Shown in pieces: positions 1-11,760 of a stretch of DNA of 64,000 nucleotides. Below the pieces are notes generated by a model. The model had not been told where the DNA came from. It searched no databases and saw nothing but the letters and a program-made list of their open reading frames with translations. The stretch covers positions 11,983,501 through 12,047,500 of the forward strand of contig OX327693.1 of NCBI GenBank assembly GCA_946807835.1, written 5' to 3'. Position 1 is the stretch's first letter; the number at the start of each line of letters is the position of its first letter. This DNA is from Ailanthus altissimus (Eukaryota; Streptophyta; Magnoliopsida; Sapindales; Simaroubaceae). Both the position numbers and the translations under genes were made by a program.

Positions 1-1380
1 TAGGGGTATTTAATAGGGGTTAATTAAGTCTAATATTTTCATCTTTTAGACTTAACATTTGTTTATAAAAATTAAAATTATTTGGCATTTTATGTATTTT
101 ATTTTTATTTTTATAGGCTTTGAGTAAATGGAGCAAATATTGTTGAACCTCTAATGAAAATAAGATAAAAACATCAAATTGCTACAATGTTGCTACAGTA
201 AATTGCTACAATATCCAGTGCCATGGTGCCCAAAACAGTGTTTATAGGCCACAATGCCCAGGATTCAGTACTGCAGTGCAAGAATAGTAGCGGTGAACAG
301 TACATGTGAACAGTATTTATACTATAATAATTCTACTTTGACTTGTATTTGATGTTTAACTCTAATTTGAAGACATAAACCTATAAATAGAAGGCCAAGA
401 ACCCTACTTAAAGGGGAAGAGAAAAAAAAACAGAGATAAAAGCTTAGAGAAAGAATTCACAACACAAAATCAAATATTAAAGCCAAAGATTGAAGAACCA
501 AGATCAAGATTCAAGCTTCAAGTCAAAGAAGAGCGAGAAGCACATCAAGGAGTCACTTTGATTAGTTTTTCTACTCTTTATTTATCATTATGTTCTTGTT
601 CTTATTGATTTTTATAAATTGGTTAGATACTTTTTGTTTTGTGATGGGTTAAATTGTTCATCTAGGGTTAGACTATGTGAACCTAGTATAGATTTGGATT
701 GTGTTAATTTTTAATTTATGAACTTAATTATTATAATTGATTCATTCTATCTTGTGTTTATTGCTTTCACTATATCTTGTCAATATTATGAATTATTGAG
801 GAACCATGATAAACTTGACAAAGGGATTCATATGTTTAGCTTAGGGTAGTTTGATGCATGATCATAGGGTAACAACTATGAGTTTGATCTAGGATAGACA
901 TGTACCTAGGTGGCATGTATAGTATAATTTAGACTTGATCTTAATGAATTACATTCTGATTTGATTACCATAGACATATAGGCGATTGTTAGAATATGTA
1001 ATATAGTCACTCGACCATCGACAAAGGCTTGTGATGAGATTAGTATCTAAGCCTATCAATTAGTATTAATTGATTAACTAAGAGGTTAATAAATCTAATG
1101 AAATACTAGGGGATGAGTCAAAACCCTAGATTATCTTTATTTGTGAATTCTACCATGTGCTTTTGTTTAGTTTAATTGATAGAGTTAGATTAGTTAATTA
1201 AATTTTAGATTGTGATTTTTTTAAATAAAAGTTAAGTAGGTACAATTTTAGTACTTGATTTATAGAATTAGATCGTATAGTCCTTGTGGGATCAATACTT
1301 AGATGTAAAATCCTATATTACTTGATACGATAGCGTGCGTTTATGCTTAGCTAGTATATCACCAATCAGTGTGCTAGATA
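1..1380 (+). repeat. LTR-type retrotransposon repeat, copy 1 (cut by window start)
   Basis: Non-coding. It has the layout of a Ty3/gypsy-type long terminal repeat: a tract rich in ctacagt/aacagt near 180-320, a TATA-like ctataaatag at 381-390, a purine-rich transcript-start zone after 420, then a long AT-rich part ending near 1,270-1,345 in a 'ccttgtgggatc...gatacgatagcgtgcg' stretch, as is common near the 3' ends of Athila/Tat-type LTRs. A diverged copy in the same order lies at 49,620-50,930. No internal genes follow it on the right. The class assignment is by resemblance; the outer boundaries are not defined. Confidence 0.55.
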
Positions 1381-2039
1381 CATTTACAAGTTCATTGACT
1401 CTTACCATACTGGAGGCTTTAATATGCACACAAAATTAGATACACTCATCACTTATAGTGGAAAAAGCCAAAAAGATTGAAACCATACTTCTTGAAGCAA
1501 AATATTATAAGCCTTGAAGTAGGTAATGAGTGATTAAATTTTATGCCATACATCCAAAGGCAATCAATGGAAAATACCTTAAGTCTTATCGTCTAACTAT
1601 TTGGGAAAAAATTGATAAGGTGATTTTCCAGCCTCAAATGCCTCTTTAATTAATTAATTCAAGCTAATTTAAAAAGTGATTATGGTTATGATTGGTGCCA
1701 TCTGATTAATCGGTTATAGGTAAAAGAAAAAACTAATTTTAATTGTACTTATTTGGGCTGAATAAAATAAAGTAAGTTGTTATTCAGTTAAAACTTGAAC
1801 TATTCTTAGATTAATAGATTAAAAATTATATGAAGCTGATTATGAATATACTTATTGTCTTTATCAAGCAGATTTCTTTTTTAGTTAATAATCAATAAGC
1901 ATTGAAATTTTGATCGGTTTAACTACAAACTAACAAAGTCGATTCATAAAATAAAATAGTAACAAGATAGCAAAATTTCTATTTCATTCACAATCTATAT
2001 ACAAGGCTCTTAAGGCCAATATTGTTTACAATTGGTCTA
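1381..2039. other. AT-rich stretch, nothing recognised
   Basis: No reading frame, RNA gene or clear repeat seen. It lies between the LTR-type repeat and the tail of the minus-strand PMD pseudogene, so it may be the 3' flank of that gene or part of the element that carried it. Confidence 0.4.
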
Positions 2040-3086
2040 AGGAAGAGAAAAAATTGGCAACCACTAAATCCGTTGACTTAGCCTCTACCTCAGCTTTGAA
2101 AACCATCTCATTCTTGAGCTTAAGGCTCTTCTTCAATGCTATTATTTTGGAGCGATTATTTAGGATTTGATACCCCAAGCTATGAGGAGTTTGCTCTACT
2201 TCTGCAACCTTGAGTCTGACAAGCTCAGCCTCTAACGCCTCATCCTCTCCTTGTTCATACTTTGGACGCCCATTTCTATAACCTCAAACATTAGTTGAGT
2301 CTCGAGTCGATCCAATGTTTCCTTCTCTTTAGCTTTTTGTTTTGCCTTATTTATCACACTCATAGCTAATTGCTTCTTCTTTGCAAGACTTGTAAAAGTA
2401 GCTTCATATTCATCATTTTGTTCTTCTAGCTGATTGACATCGTATCGCCCATTACATAAGAAATTGAGCTTCTTGTTAATGTCTAGTACCTTGTAGTCAC
2501 CAAGAAGCAAGTCGACCATTTGTGTCTTCACCTCCTTAAGTTGATGGATTACTTTCATCACTTCAAATTGGACAATAAAAGTAGGGGAAGCCGATTCCTA
2601 TTGAGGTGAATAATTTTTTTATCCCTTACTTTCATTAGAAAATTCCTAGAGAAGCATAGAAAAGACATTAGCAACTGAGGTAGCACCATCTAGTAGTAGA
2701 GGCATCTTAACGACCGGTTTAGTGATAAAAACTGACTGAGGTGGAGAACCCTGGTCGACTCTTCAAAATATTCCTAAGAGGTTATGTCCTTCTCCATATT
2801 TTAGATGCCAATAGCAGGCTCAGGTGATTTGCATGTGGGTATTAGCGTAGGAGTAAGTGTCTTCGACTGAAGGGAAGTAATCGATTCCTTAGATGCTGAT
2901 TTAGAGTGAACAATTTTTATTCTATAGGGCCTCTTGGCCATTATCTAAAACAAAAGAAAATTTCAGCAGTCAATATCCACAAGATAAAAATAGATTAACC
3001 ATAAGGATGATAAATTTACCTTGACCCTTTTTCTGGGTAGGGCCAATTCTTCCTCATCTTCTGAAAGGTCATTCACTCTAGTAGGG
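2040..3086 (-). pseudogene. PMD-type protein pseudogene, C-terminal half
   Basis: Minus-strand continuation of the plant mobile domain gene whose core lies at 5,389-7,236. Reading leftward, a segment with the acidic motif NDLSEDEEEL and basic LPRKRVK is followed by a probable 75-bp intron (2,945-3,019) and an exon starting IMAKRPYR. The flanking basic groups would suit a nuclear localisation signal. After a stop near 2,790 and frame slips, an open 109-codon stretch (2,561-2,232) rich in Glu, Lys and Gln looks like a coiled coil; a charged coiled-coil tail is plausible for transposon-borne PMD proteins. The frame runs without a break from the other side of the solo LTR once one ATTGT duplication is removed. 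Multiple stops make it non-functional. Confidence 0.6.
2945..3019 (-). other. probable spliceosomal intron in the PMD pseudogene
   Basis: On the minus strand AAG|GTAAAT (donor) and a T-rich TTTTGTTTTAG|AT (acceptor) bound 75 bp that carry stops in the coding frame. Joining the exons is phase 0 and gives ...KRVK-IMAKRP.... Length and base composition suit a small plant intron. This is inferred from motifs only. Confidence 0.5.
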
Positions 3087-3091
3087 ATTGT

Positions 3092-5383
3092 TGTCGGGGA
3101 TCTAATATATATAGGTGTATGCATGTGTAATTGTGTCTATTGTCTAAAATACGTATCATATACATAATGAACGCCGCAAAAGCGTAAAATACATAATAAA
3201 CACAATAAATAAAATATATTAATCACATTAATATATTAGTAAGGTTGAGAACTCACCTTAACATGTAACGTTATACATGTATTTTTTTTCGAGTCCACAT
3301 AGAGACTAACTCGTGGGCCGTTCTAGTCACCAACTCGGTGGGCTTGGTGAGCTAGAATAACAGCCCTATACGTAGCATTGGGTTTAACTCTTAAACCCCA
3401 AAATGGCCGGGTGCGTTTTTATCATTTTCTCCAAATGGATAAGAAATAGAAAGTTTGAAGCAATCTACAATTGGAAGCATAAAGAAAAATGAAACAATTT
3501 CATTTTGCCCTTTTTTTTTTCCTTTTTCTTCTTCCTCTAGACCATTTCTTCTTCTTTTCTCTTCTCCACTTCTTTTCTCATTCTCTCAGCAAAAATGCCT
3601 TTCAAAACACACACATTCACAAAACTTTCTCTCTCTATCTCTTTATATATAATATATATAATAAAATAATAATATAATATATTATATAATAATAATAATA
3701 AAATAATACTTAATAGGTGCCAACTATTTGGCACCAAATAAAATATTATATAATATAATAAGAGAGATATTTTGATTATTTAACCATTAAATAATCAAAG
3801 TGTGAAATGACTATTTTGCCCTCATAAATAGTTACCAAGTCTACCCCCTAGAGGATCCCACCAAATTGCACACTTGGGTAAACTCAACCGAGGGTCTATA
3901 ATGCGCCAAGTGTCATTATGCAATTAGTAAATAATAATTATTGACTAATTGTTATATTTAACACTTAAATACAAACACGCATGCATTCCCGTGGTAGTGC
4001 TGAATATTACTGAATTAAACAATTTAATCCGACACATTGCCCCAGTGCACAACGAGTACACTCCATATTACGAGACCTCCTAGGTCCTATGCCCGATTCA
4101 TCAAATGTAACTATTCCATGAGTTCGTACGAAATACCCCACGCACACGTCACAGATATTACAAATCAACGCGTTAAACATACAAGCTGAGGTTACAATGC
4201 ATACGTATAGTCCTTCAGTCGTGATATCCTGGATGTGCAGGGATATAAATTATCACCGTCAAATCCCCTAGTGCTCATCCATGTCTTATCTCTAGACTAG
4301 TATCTCAATAAACAATATGTGCAAAATCTTTTGCCCCTGACGAAATTCTTTTTCGGGATTAATGCTTGTGGCCACAAAACTTTTCGAGATACAGTCTCAA
4401 AGCATATGATATCAAACTCCCTATACAAGCTAATGGATCTCATATCTGTACACACTGGACTCTATAAGCATCGGAGCATACCCAGCGACACCCAGCGGTC
4501 ACACCATGAAAGGTCTGTGACATGCGTGGAACCAAAGTATGGTGGATCACTTACAAGTCCACCGTAGTACTCAGGTCAAAGGACCACATATCCTACTCAA
4601 CTTGAGAGGACCCTCCGTTGACAGCTTACATAAGGTGTCTATCAGAGGTCATCGTGAGTCTATCCCATATCTAGTCCTAACTGGATACCTATATGTCAAT
4701 ACAAGCTCCAAGCTCCAAGCTCACAGTCAGCTAAGAACGACCATCTATACCATATAGGAAAGACATATGATGATCTATATATTAAACATATCCCCCAATA
4801 AACCTGTATCAGCAGAAATAGATCAGAGACAATTATTCAAGAATTTACTTATGCAACTAGCATTTTCTAGCACCCGATTGCAACTCTTGCAACTATACAG
4901 TTACTAGTATATTCCCAAGTCTATGTCCCATTACAACAAGGTTCCAACTCTTGGATTTGCTGAGTATTATAACCAGCTAACACTTAGTTGTGCTAACATT
5001 TAGCATTTATATTTCTCAGCATGGCTAACCATGAACTCTTATCTAAACTCCTTTAGATCTAATCCGAATTCCTTCAGATTGTACAATTTCTGTAACGTTA
5101 CATTGTATAGTACTATATAAATGGGTATTAGCGATTTAATGGGAATGTACACTTGTATAAATACACAAGTATATGTACATTCAGGGATGACATGTAAACA
5201 TCGACCCTAATAGGGATAACTTCTATAATGATCGACGAAGAATTAATATCAGAAAGTTGATAATGTACAAAAGACTTAAATATTTATACCTAGTTAGGTC
5301 GTATCACCAATAATCTTGACTAACTCATGATTAAATAGGGGTTTACTATAATTATCTAAGTAAAAACTAGTTTATGTATGCCG
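3092..5383 (-). mobile_element. solo LTR of copia family A (locus 1)
   Basis: A 2,292-bp family A LTR in minus orientation, flanked by the 5-bp TSD ATTGT (3,087-3,091 and 5,384-5,388). Its length matches the LTRs of the complete element at 36,890 (2,305 and 2,298 bp). The shared central block is clear at 4,430-4,740 (reverse of the segment with the 'gatgcttatggagtcc' motif). The left edge begins TG; the right edge reads CG where CA is expected, a single change. The roughly 300 bp nearest the right edge match other family A copies poorly, so this is a divergent subfamily. It interrupts the PMD pseudogene. It has no internal genes, hence a solo LTR from LTR-LTR recombination. AT microsatellite at 3,640-3,710. 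Confidence 0.85.
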
Positions 5384-5388
5384 ATTGT

Positions 5389-7236
5389 TTCTCCCACTTA
5401 GAATATCATTAGCGATGCTAAACTAAACCGTCAGGATTTGGGGCTTTAGATCCATAAATGGCCCAAAGAACACTTTTCCCAACCAAAGGCTACTAGATTG
5501 AACCCATTAGGTATGGCATTTTATGGACGCCCATCTATGTTCTAGAAGTAGTTCATTTTTTCATTGGTGACACAGGCTTCTAATTTCTTTCAGTTTTTTA
5601 CCATTAAATTTAAAGCCATAAAAATGCTCAAAATCTAAAATCTCTTGTATGAGCTTACCACATGTTTTTTTTACTAGTTGACCTATATACTAGCATCAGG
5701 ATTAGTTTCTTCAGTAACAAAATTTTAAGGAGCAAGAATAGCGTCTAAAAGCAATGAAAATAACGACTAACCACTTCTTCCCAATATTGATAAAAAAATG
5801 CATAGGTGATTTGAGCTAATTAGGAGATCAATTAACTATAGAGATTTCTTAAGTTGGGAGGAAACCAAGGAAGCCTCTTTGATAAAAATAAATTGTTTGG
5901 AAATGACCCTAAACCTAAACTTTTAGTTGGCTAAAAAAAGGTTTGGATATGGGATGACCTGTATCAAACCAAATTAGTGACTAACCTATTGAGGATTGTA
6001 AGTCTTAGTCCTATACTTACTATTGTTGCTGGCCATAATAACTACATCATGATGAAAATCTCTAGTTGTTAAGCAACTAACCCATGACCGATGCCACTTA
6101 ATATCTAAGTCAGCTTCTACAGAAGTAGATGGATGGCATATATAGGATTGTCGAGTCCACTTAAGACCAAATAAAGAAGGCTTAAGATGACAAAAAGAGC
6201 TATCATTTATTGAAGGGGTGGAATAAAAGAATAAAAAAATATCCTTGAACCGTTCTTGGTCGAGCTGCCACTGGATAAACCAAGGAGCATAGCAATGTAG
6301 TCGGCCCTGAGGAGGTTAAGAAGTGAGGGAAATAGGATGACACTCAAAAATACAAGATTCAGAGGGGCCGCCTACATTTATAAAATGATGTCTTGTCTTT
6401 TTGTTAGGTAAAGTTTCAAAAAGGCTCTTATAAATATATGAAAGGAAAAATGTCCTAAGGCTAACTCTGTGCCATCCACTATAGTGATTGCTACTTTATA
6501 AAATGCTATAGTTATTTTCTGAAAATAGAGGCACAAAGTGTATTTACACAGCCAAAATAGAAGGCAAACGATATGCTCAGTCCTAAAAAGGGTGGATGAT
6601 TATTCTTTGAACTTATTCATTAACCTACCAAATCTAGCTTCAAACTTAGTTATGAAAAGGTAGACATTGGCTACTGACAACTCAACATAAATTTCAACCC
6701 CATGGATGGGCAAGTTGAAAAGAACTGCTAAGTCATGCAGTGTAGGATTCATGTAACTAAACCTAAAACAGAAAACATTACAGGCTATAGACAAAAAAAA
6801 AACAATAAGGCTGATATTAACCCATTGTGTAGAGGGATTGGATACCTAAAAAGTTAAATTAGGTTATGGACACCAGTCAAATTTCATACAAAGGCGAAAT
6901 AAGGTTCTACGCAATTCATCTACCTTGTAAATTTGATAATCGACTTTAGCTATGACCTAATGAATTTAGAGGTCGGCTATACAAACATGGTATAAGGTTG
7001 ACTAAATCTCATGAGGGTGTTCCTATGTGTAGAGAAGAAATCAAAATAATCTAAAATAATAGAAGTATTGTATGGACTTATGATATATTGGCAAGAATCA
7101 GTCTTAAAAGTTAATACCTAGTAGATGGCCTGCTCATTGACAGCTCTTAATTTTGACAGTAGTGATAAAGGCATCTCAGTAGCTTTGTCAACTTTGACTA
7201 CTTAGACCGAGTAGCAGCAGTCGATTTGGATGCCAT
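5389..7236 (-). pseudogene. PMD (plant mobile domain) protein pseudogene, core
   Basis: Degraded minus-strand gene. The likely start is ATG at 7,236-7,234 (MASKSTAATRSK, then an in-frame stop). The first clear PMD motif is MNPTLHDLAVLFNLPIHG at about 6,752-6,700, matching the family's 'TPTLxDVAxLxGLPxxG' signature. Further on come VGGPSESC (about 6,370), a WFIQWQLDQE-type segment (about 6,290), and at about 6,000-5,940 TYNPQ, then FGLIQVIPYPN with stops between, matching the family's 'YNPxxVxRQFGxxQxIP' signature. PMD proteins are either nuclear host proteins (MAIN/MAIL type in Arabidopsis) or passengers of plant transposons. Stops and frameshifts throughout make this a relic. The surroundings suggest the transposon-borne kind. 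The family call rests on two signatures in the right order. Confidence 0.7.
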
Positions 7237-9889
7237 TTTTAAACTATATTCAAGAGTTAATAAGAAAAGATCAAAATCAAGGATAAACATGATTTCAAGG
7301 ATGAAATCAAAAAAGAAATATCAAAAGGTAAAAAATTAAGAAAATTTACCTTGAATTACTTGAAGACTATTGGAACACTTAAAGGACTTGAAGAATGCCT
7401 TAGCACTTGTGGGAGAAACTTTGCTTAAGATAGTGAAAAGTAAAAAAATGAGATACTGAGAAGTCTCTTTTATAAATCTTAAAAGTGGTAAAAATGAAAA
7501 GTCATAAAGCAAACTCCAACAGTTGGGCATTTAATGAAAGCAATGGTGAGACAATCATTAATGAAATCAATGATGGTACGGTAATTACTATGGTTATTAA
7601 TGATGGTACGGTAATTACTATGGTTATTTTTGAAATTAATGATGGGACTGTTATGGATAAAAACAATAATATGACAATTACTAACAAATTCAGTAATGAC
7701 AATTAACAAATCTAATGAAGAGTCAATCATTGCAAGCTCAACTCAAAATCTTCTCAAAATAATTTAAGTGAAGAACAATGGGTGATGATGTTGCATAACT
7801 TAAAGCCGATATGAGAACTAACATAGTTAAAAAAAAATATCATCTGGTGTTGTTATCATAATGATAAGCTAATTTTTGGAGAAACATTTCAGAAAGCCGA
7901 GTATCCAAGTGTAAAACAAACAATTTTGGGATAACATTGAAATCAATTATCATGAAAGGAACAAAGCGATAACTGAGGTATGAGCAAGGCGATGCCAATT
8001 TCTACCTACAAACAAGCTTTAGGGTCAACTTGGGCTACAAAATAGCAAGTAGATTGAAAGAGTTTGTGTTACTTCACGAAGAAGAACAAGTAAAATTCTA
8101 ACAATTGGGTTATGAAAAGATCAACAAGCGAGGATATAAATCATGGGTTGTATAAGAACAAAAACAAGCTAAATTAAAAGAAAAAGCTTAAAAAATTATC
8201 TTTTAATTATGTTTTGAATGATCAATAGAATGAAAAATCAAAGCCTTATATATGCTACAAAAACCTTATTCAAACTTAATTCTAAAAAGATGCTGAATCC
8301 AAATTAAACTAAACTTTCTATAATAATAAACAACTAATATGGACTTTAATACCTAATTCGGCTTAGATCAAAATATAGGAACACAAATGGGCCCATTATG
8401 TAACTTTATAGGCCGATATCAATAATGCCCCCGTAAACTGATCAAAAAGATTATTTTTGCTAAGGCTTGTTCTTTAACAAAGCTGGTTGTACTCTTTATT
8501 TTCGGAAGATTGGCTTTGTTACATTGTTTATGACCAATGCTTGAAAATATCATCTTCATGAAATTTTCAGGACGTTGAGTTTGCCTTTAGTGTATCCTAG
8601 TTGATCGTTTAGCTTTGACTAACAATCCCTGAACTTATAAAAATTAACTTCATTTCTTCGTTGGAATTGGCTTCCTTTGTCATTCATCTCTAGAGATCGC
8701 CCATGCTAGATTAATTTGATGATTATCGACTTTCACTATGAACTCTCTTCAGAAATCACCTTATGTCAAGTAGACTATATAAAAATTGGCTTTTCATCGT
8801 GATCACTTCTCTTATGCCAAATAGACTTTTATGGATTTGTTCACATAATAATATTTAATGGTTAGATTCCTGTATGTCCAGTGTCCTACTAGAATGATGG
8901 TTTACCTCGAATAACTTTCTCAATTTATCTTTTTTCTTCCAATCTATCAATTAATCATATATGAAAGATTTGAGAAATGAATTTGAAAGAAATATAGGAA
9001 GCCAAATAAGAAAAAGTTAAGGCTCATTCAAGATAAAAACAAAGAGACTAGAAAAAACTAAATAAACATATTCTTATGAAACTCGTGTCGATTTAGAATT
9101 GAGTAGTCTTCTTATATATGTCTATAAAAAAACCATAAGTTATGTAATACAACCTATTGATAATGCTTTTCCTTAAGTTTCATAATATCCTAATTTAGCA
9201 CTTCTTCTCCGTATGCCAGAGCGGGCTGCAACAAGGCAAAAGAAGAGTAAGAGAAGCTCATGTATGAAGCATTTGAAGTAGATAGACAAATGAAATGTCT
9301 TTAGATATAAACCAAAAACTATGGAATTCCAGTAGAAGCTAGCCATCAAGATACATCAATTGATACTGGCAAACAGAGGAAGAAATGCTAAAAACATTTT
9401 TTTCCCTAGGCTGCTGCTAAGCCAGATCATTTGAACATATTTCACTGATAAGTCAAAAATTTAAAAGCTTGTAAACGATCATATTTGACTAAGATAAGTG
9501 GGTTTCATATTATCACATAAAAGAACATATTTGGTTATCACATGAAAGAACAAATAAGTAAGTTTATATTTGATTCAATACTCTTATCACATGAAAGCCT
9601 ATCCAACAAACAACTCTTCTGACTCTAAAAATCCACTTCCGACTTAGCTTTAGGTTCCACTCTGTCTTTATCTTTAGGTTCAATATCCATTAGGTTACAT
9701 GAACTGCAAAACAACTTTTCATTTTGGTCGGCTTTGAATCAGTGGTGACCACAATCATTGGTGTGTTTGTTCAAAATAAAAACTATATTCCAAAATGAGC
9801 GATTATCACAGGCAGAGAACCAGACTGGCTCAATTCCACCATTGAAGAGTTGTAGTATCATTTAATAAGTTGATGAGTTGATTCAAAGG
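7237..9889. other. AT-rich non-coding stretch upstream of the PMD relic
   Basis: No convincing gene. Short frames near 7,336-7,730 fall over a tandem repeat and look fortuitous. Around 8,400-8,440 is a stretch (reverse 'acgggggcattattg') that could be promoter-proximal or terminal sequence of the element that carried the PMD gene. From 8,460 to 9,889 nothing is recognised. The family A element begins at 9,890. Confidence 0.4.
7569..7660 (+). repeat. 30-bp tandem repeat, 2 full copies plus a partial third
   Basis: Two identical 30-bp units (7,569-7,598 and 7,599-7,628; each starts aatgatggtacgg) and a diverged partial third from 7,638. The period is a multiple of three, so a frame stays open over it, but no protein family is recognised. 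Confidence 0.8.
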
Positions 9890-11746
9890 TGTTAGAATTT
9901 ATGCTTACGTACCATCCCATTATGTATGAATATTTATGTTTAATATTTATATAGTCATCATTTCATTAAATCGCTAATTATATTTATTAAATGATAAGAT
10001 GCTTGTAACGTTTCAGACATTGTATGATCTAAAAGAGTTTAGATCTGGTCTAAAAAATGTTAGATCAATACTAAAAGTTAGCAACGCTGAGAGTTACAAG
10101 TGCTAAGAGTTAGCACACTATAAGAGTTAGCAAAATCTAAGAAGTTAGAGCCTTTTCTAAAATGGGACAAAGACCTAAGAATATATTAGTAATGACATAG
10201 TTATAAAGAGTTGCAAATGGTGCTAGGAAATGTCATTATGCAGTATGTTCTGAAATACTATCTTTTTAATCTATATTTACTGGTGCGAGTCTATCGGTGA
10301 ACCTTTTATAAAGATTAGTGTATGTCTATATCTAGATGGTCTAGATGGTTAGTCTTAATAAACCACGAGCTTAGTGAAAGCTCGTATAGGCATGTAGGTA
10401 TTCAGTAAGGACTGAGTATTGAATACAGTACAAGGATCTCCAATAGACATCCCATGTAGCCGTCAATAGTAGGTCTTCTTGAGTTGAGTAGTATTCGTGG
10501 TCCTTTGCCCTGAGTGCCATGATAGTCTTGTGAGTGATCCACAATACTTTGGTTCCATACACGTCAAAGACCTTTCATAGTCTGACTGCTGGGTGTCGCT
10601 GCTCATCTAGGATATAGGTGACAGAAGGATTATACGTATATGTTATAACCCTAACTTATATAGTCTAATGCGCTACTTTATAATATCCGTAACGTGTGTG
10701 GGGGGCATCATTCATGAATGTATAGAGGAATTTCATATGACAAATCATACGTAGACCTAAAAAGTCCCACAATATAAAGTGTACTCGTTGTGCATTAAGG
10801 CAGTAAGTGGAATTGCATAGTTCAATCCAGAAAATTCAAGCAAACCAAATACTTATTTTAGAATCCCTCGGGGATGCACCTATCATAATTTGAGTGTTAA
10901 GTAAATCAATTAATTAGTTAATAAAAGTTATTAACCAATGCGATGATGACAAGTGGCACATTTTAGGCCATTCATTGTTTGACTTTGAAATTACAAATTT
11001 ACTCTTATTTTTTTGACAAGCTAAATCCATAAAATAAAAAAAAAGTGTTTTTGTTTTAAATTAATTATTAAGTCAAGGAGAAGGAAAAACAATGAGGCAT
11101 GGCATTGGATATGTTAACATTACTTGATAGGCTATTTATGTTGACAAATTAAATAGGGGAAATAGCTATATAAATGAAAAGGTTTTTCATTTGGTTGAAG
11201 ACTTGGTTCTGCCAATTAGAGATAGAAATAGCAAAAGTGTTTTGTGTTATTTTGGTCTGCAAGTGTTGAACACTAAAATAGTTCTTCTTCTCTTATTTCT
11301 TCAAGACTTGACTAGCCATCAAAGTAAGCAAGAAAGATTATTTTATTTGTTCATGAGTTGAATAAATAAAAACAATCTCATTGCTTTGAAATAAATTGTG
11401 GTTAAAGAGTTAACCTAGGACCAAGTGTTTAAGAGTTAAACATTTGGATTTGCTGGAAATTAGAGTTGCTATTCTAGAGATACAAGTGCACCTTTGTTGG
11501 GTCCTAGAATTACTGACGTGTGTACTTCAAGGCAGAGTCCACTTTAAACAAATTTCCAAAGGCATAAAAGGTGATTTCTCAATCTTAAATTCATTAGAGT
11601 AATAAAAACTTAATTTAAGTGTGTTTACTGTATTAGGAAATTATATTTTTAGTTCTGTTGTGCAATATATATGTATGAGATGCATAAATTGTATTGTAAG
11701 AAATAATTTGTACATGCATGCACCGTAGGAAAATAGCACACTGTCA
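9890..11746 (+). mobile_element. 5' LTR of a damaged copia family A element (locus 2)
   Basis: Begins TGTTAGAATTT, like the TGTTGGGATTT start of the complete copy, and ends ...CTGTCA just before a primer site. It is 1,857 bp, about 450 bp shorter than the complete LTRs. Part of the shortage is a clean loss near 10,601, where 'gggtgtcgct' runs directly into 'gctcatctag', omitting roughly 265 bp present at 26,675-26,940. The 5 bases before it are AAAGG; the matching right-hand duplication is not found because the 3' end is lost. Confidence 0.8.
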
Positions 11747-11748
11747 AT

Positions 11749-11760
11749 TATTATCAGAGC
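11749..11760 (+). promoter_or_regulatory. degenerate primer-binding site of the locus 2 copia element
   Basis: ATTATCAGAGC lies 2 bp after the LTR end and matches the initiator-tRNA-Met complement TGGTATCAGAGC except at its start. It marks the start of minus-strand DNA synthesis and fixes the element's orientation as plus. Confidence 0.75.

Noticed and set aside
3455..3737. Three overlapping open frames of 62-66 codons on both strands
   Set aside because: They cover Phe/Ser-rich low-complexity and an AT microsatellite inside the family A solo LTR. No domain, and not conserved in the other LTR copies.
4319..4757. Two plus-strand frames (82 and 72 codons)
   Set aside because: They lie in the antisense of the conserved central LTR block; the same block is interrupted in other copies. 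LTR sequence, not a gene.
7485..7730. Open frames on both strands across 7,485-7,730
   Set aside because: Produced by a 30-bp tandem repeat, whose period is a multiple of three, so frames stay open by arithmetic. No homology recognised.
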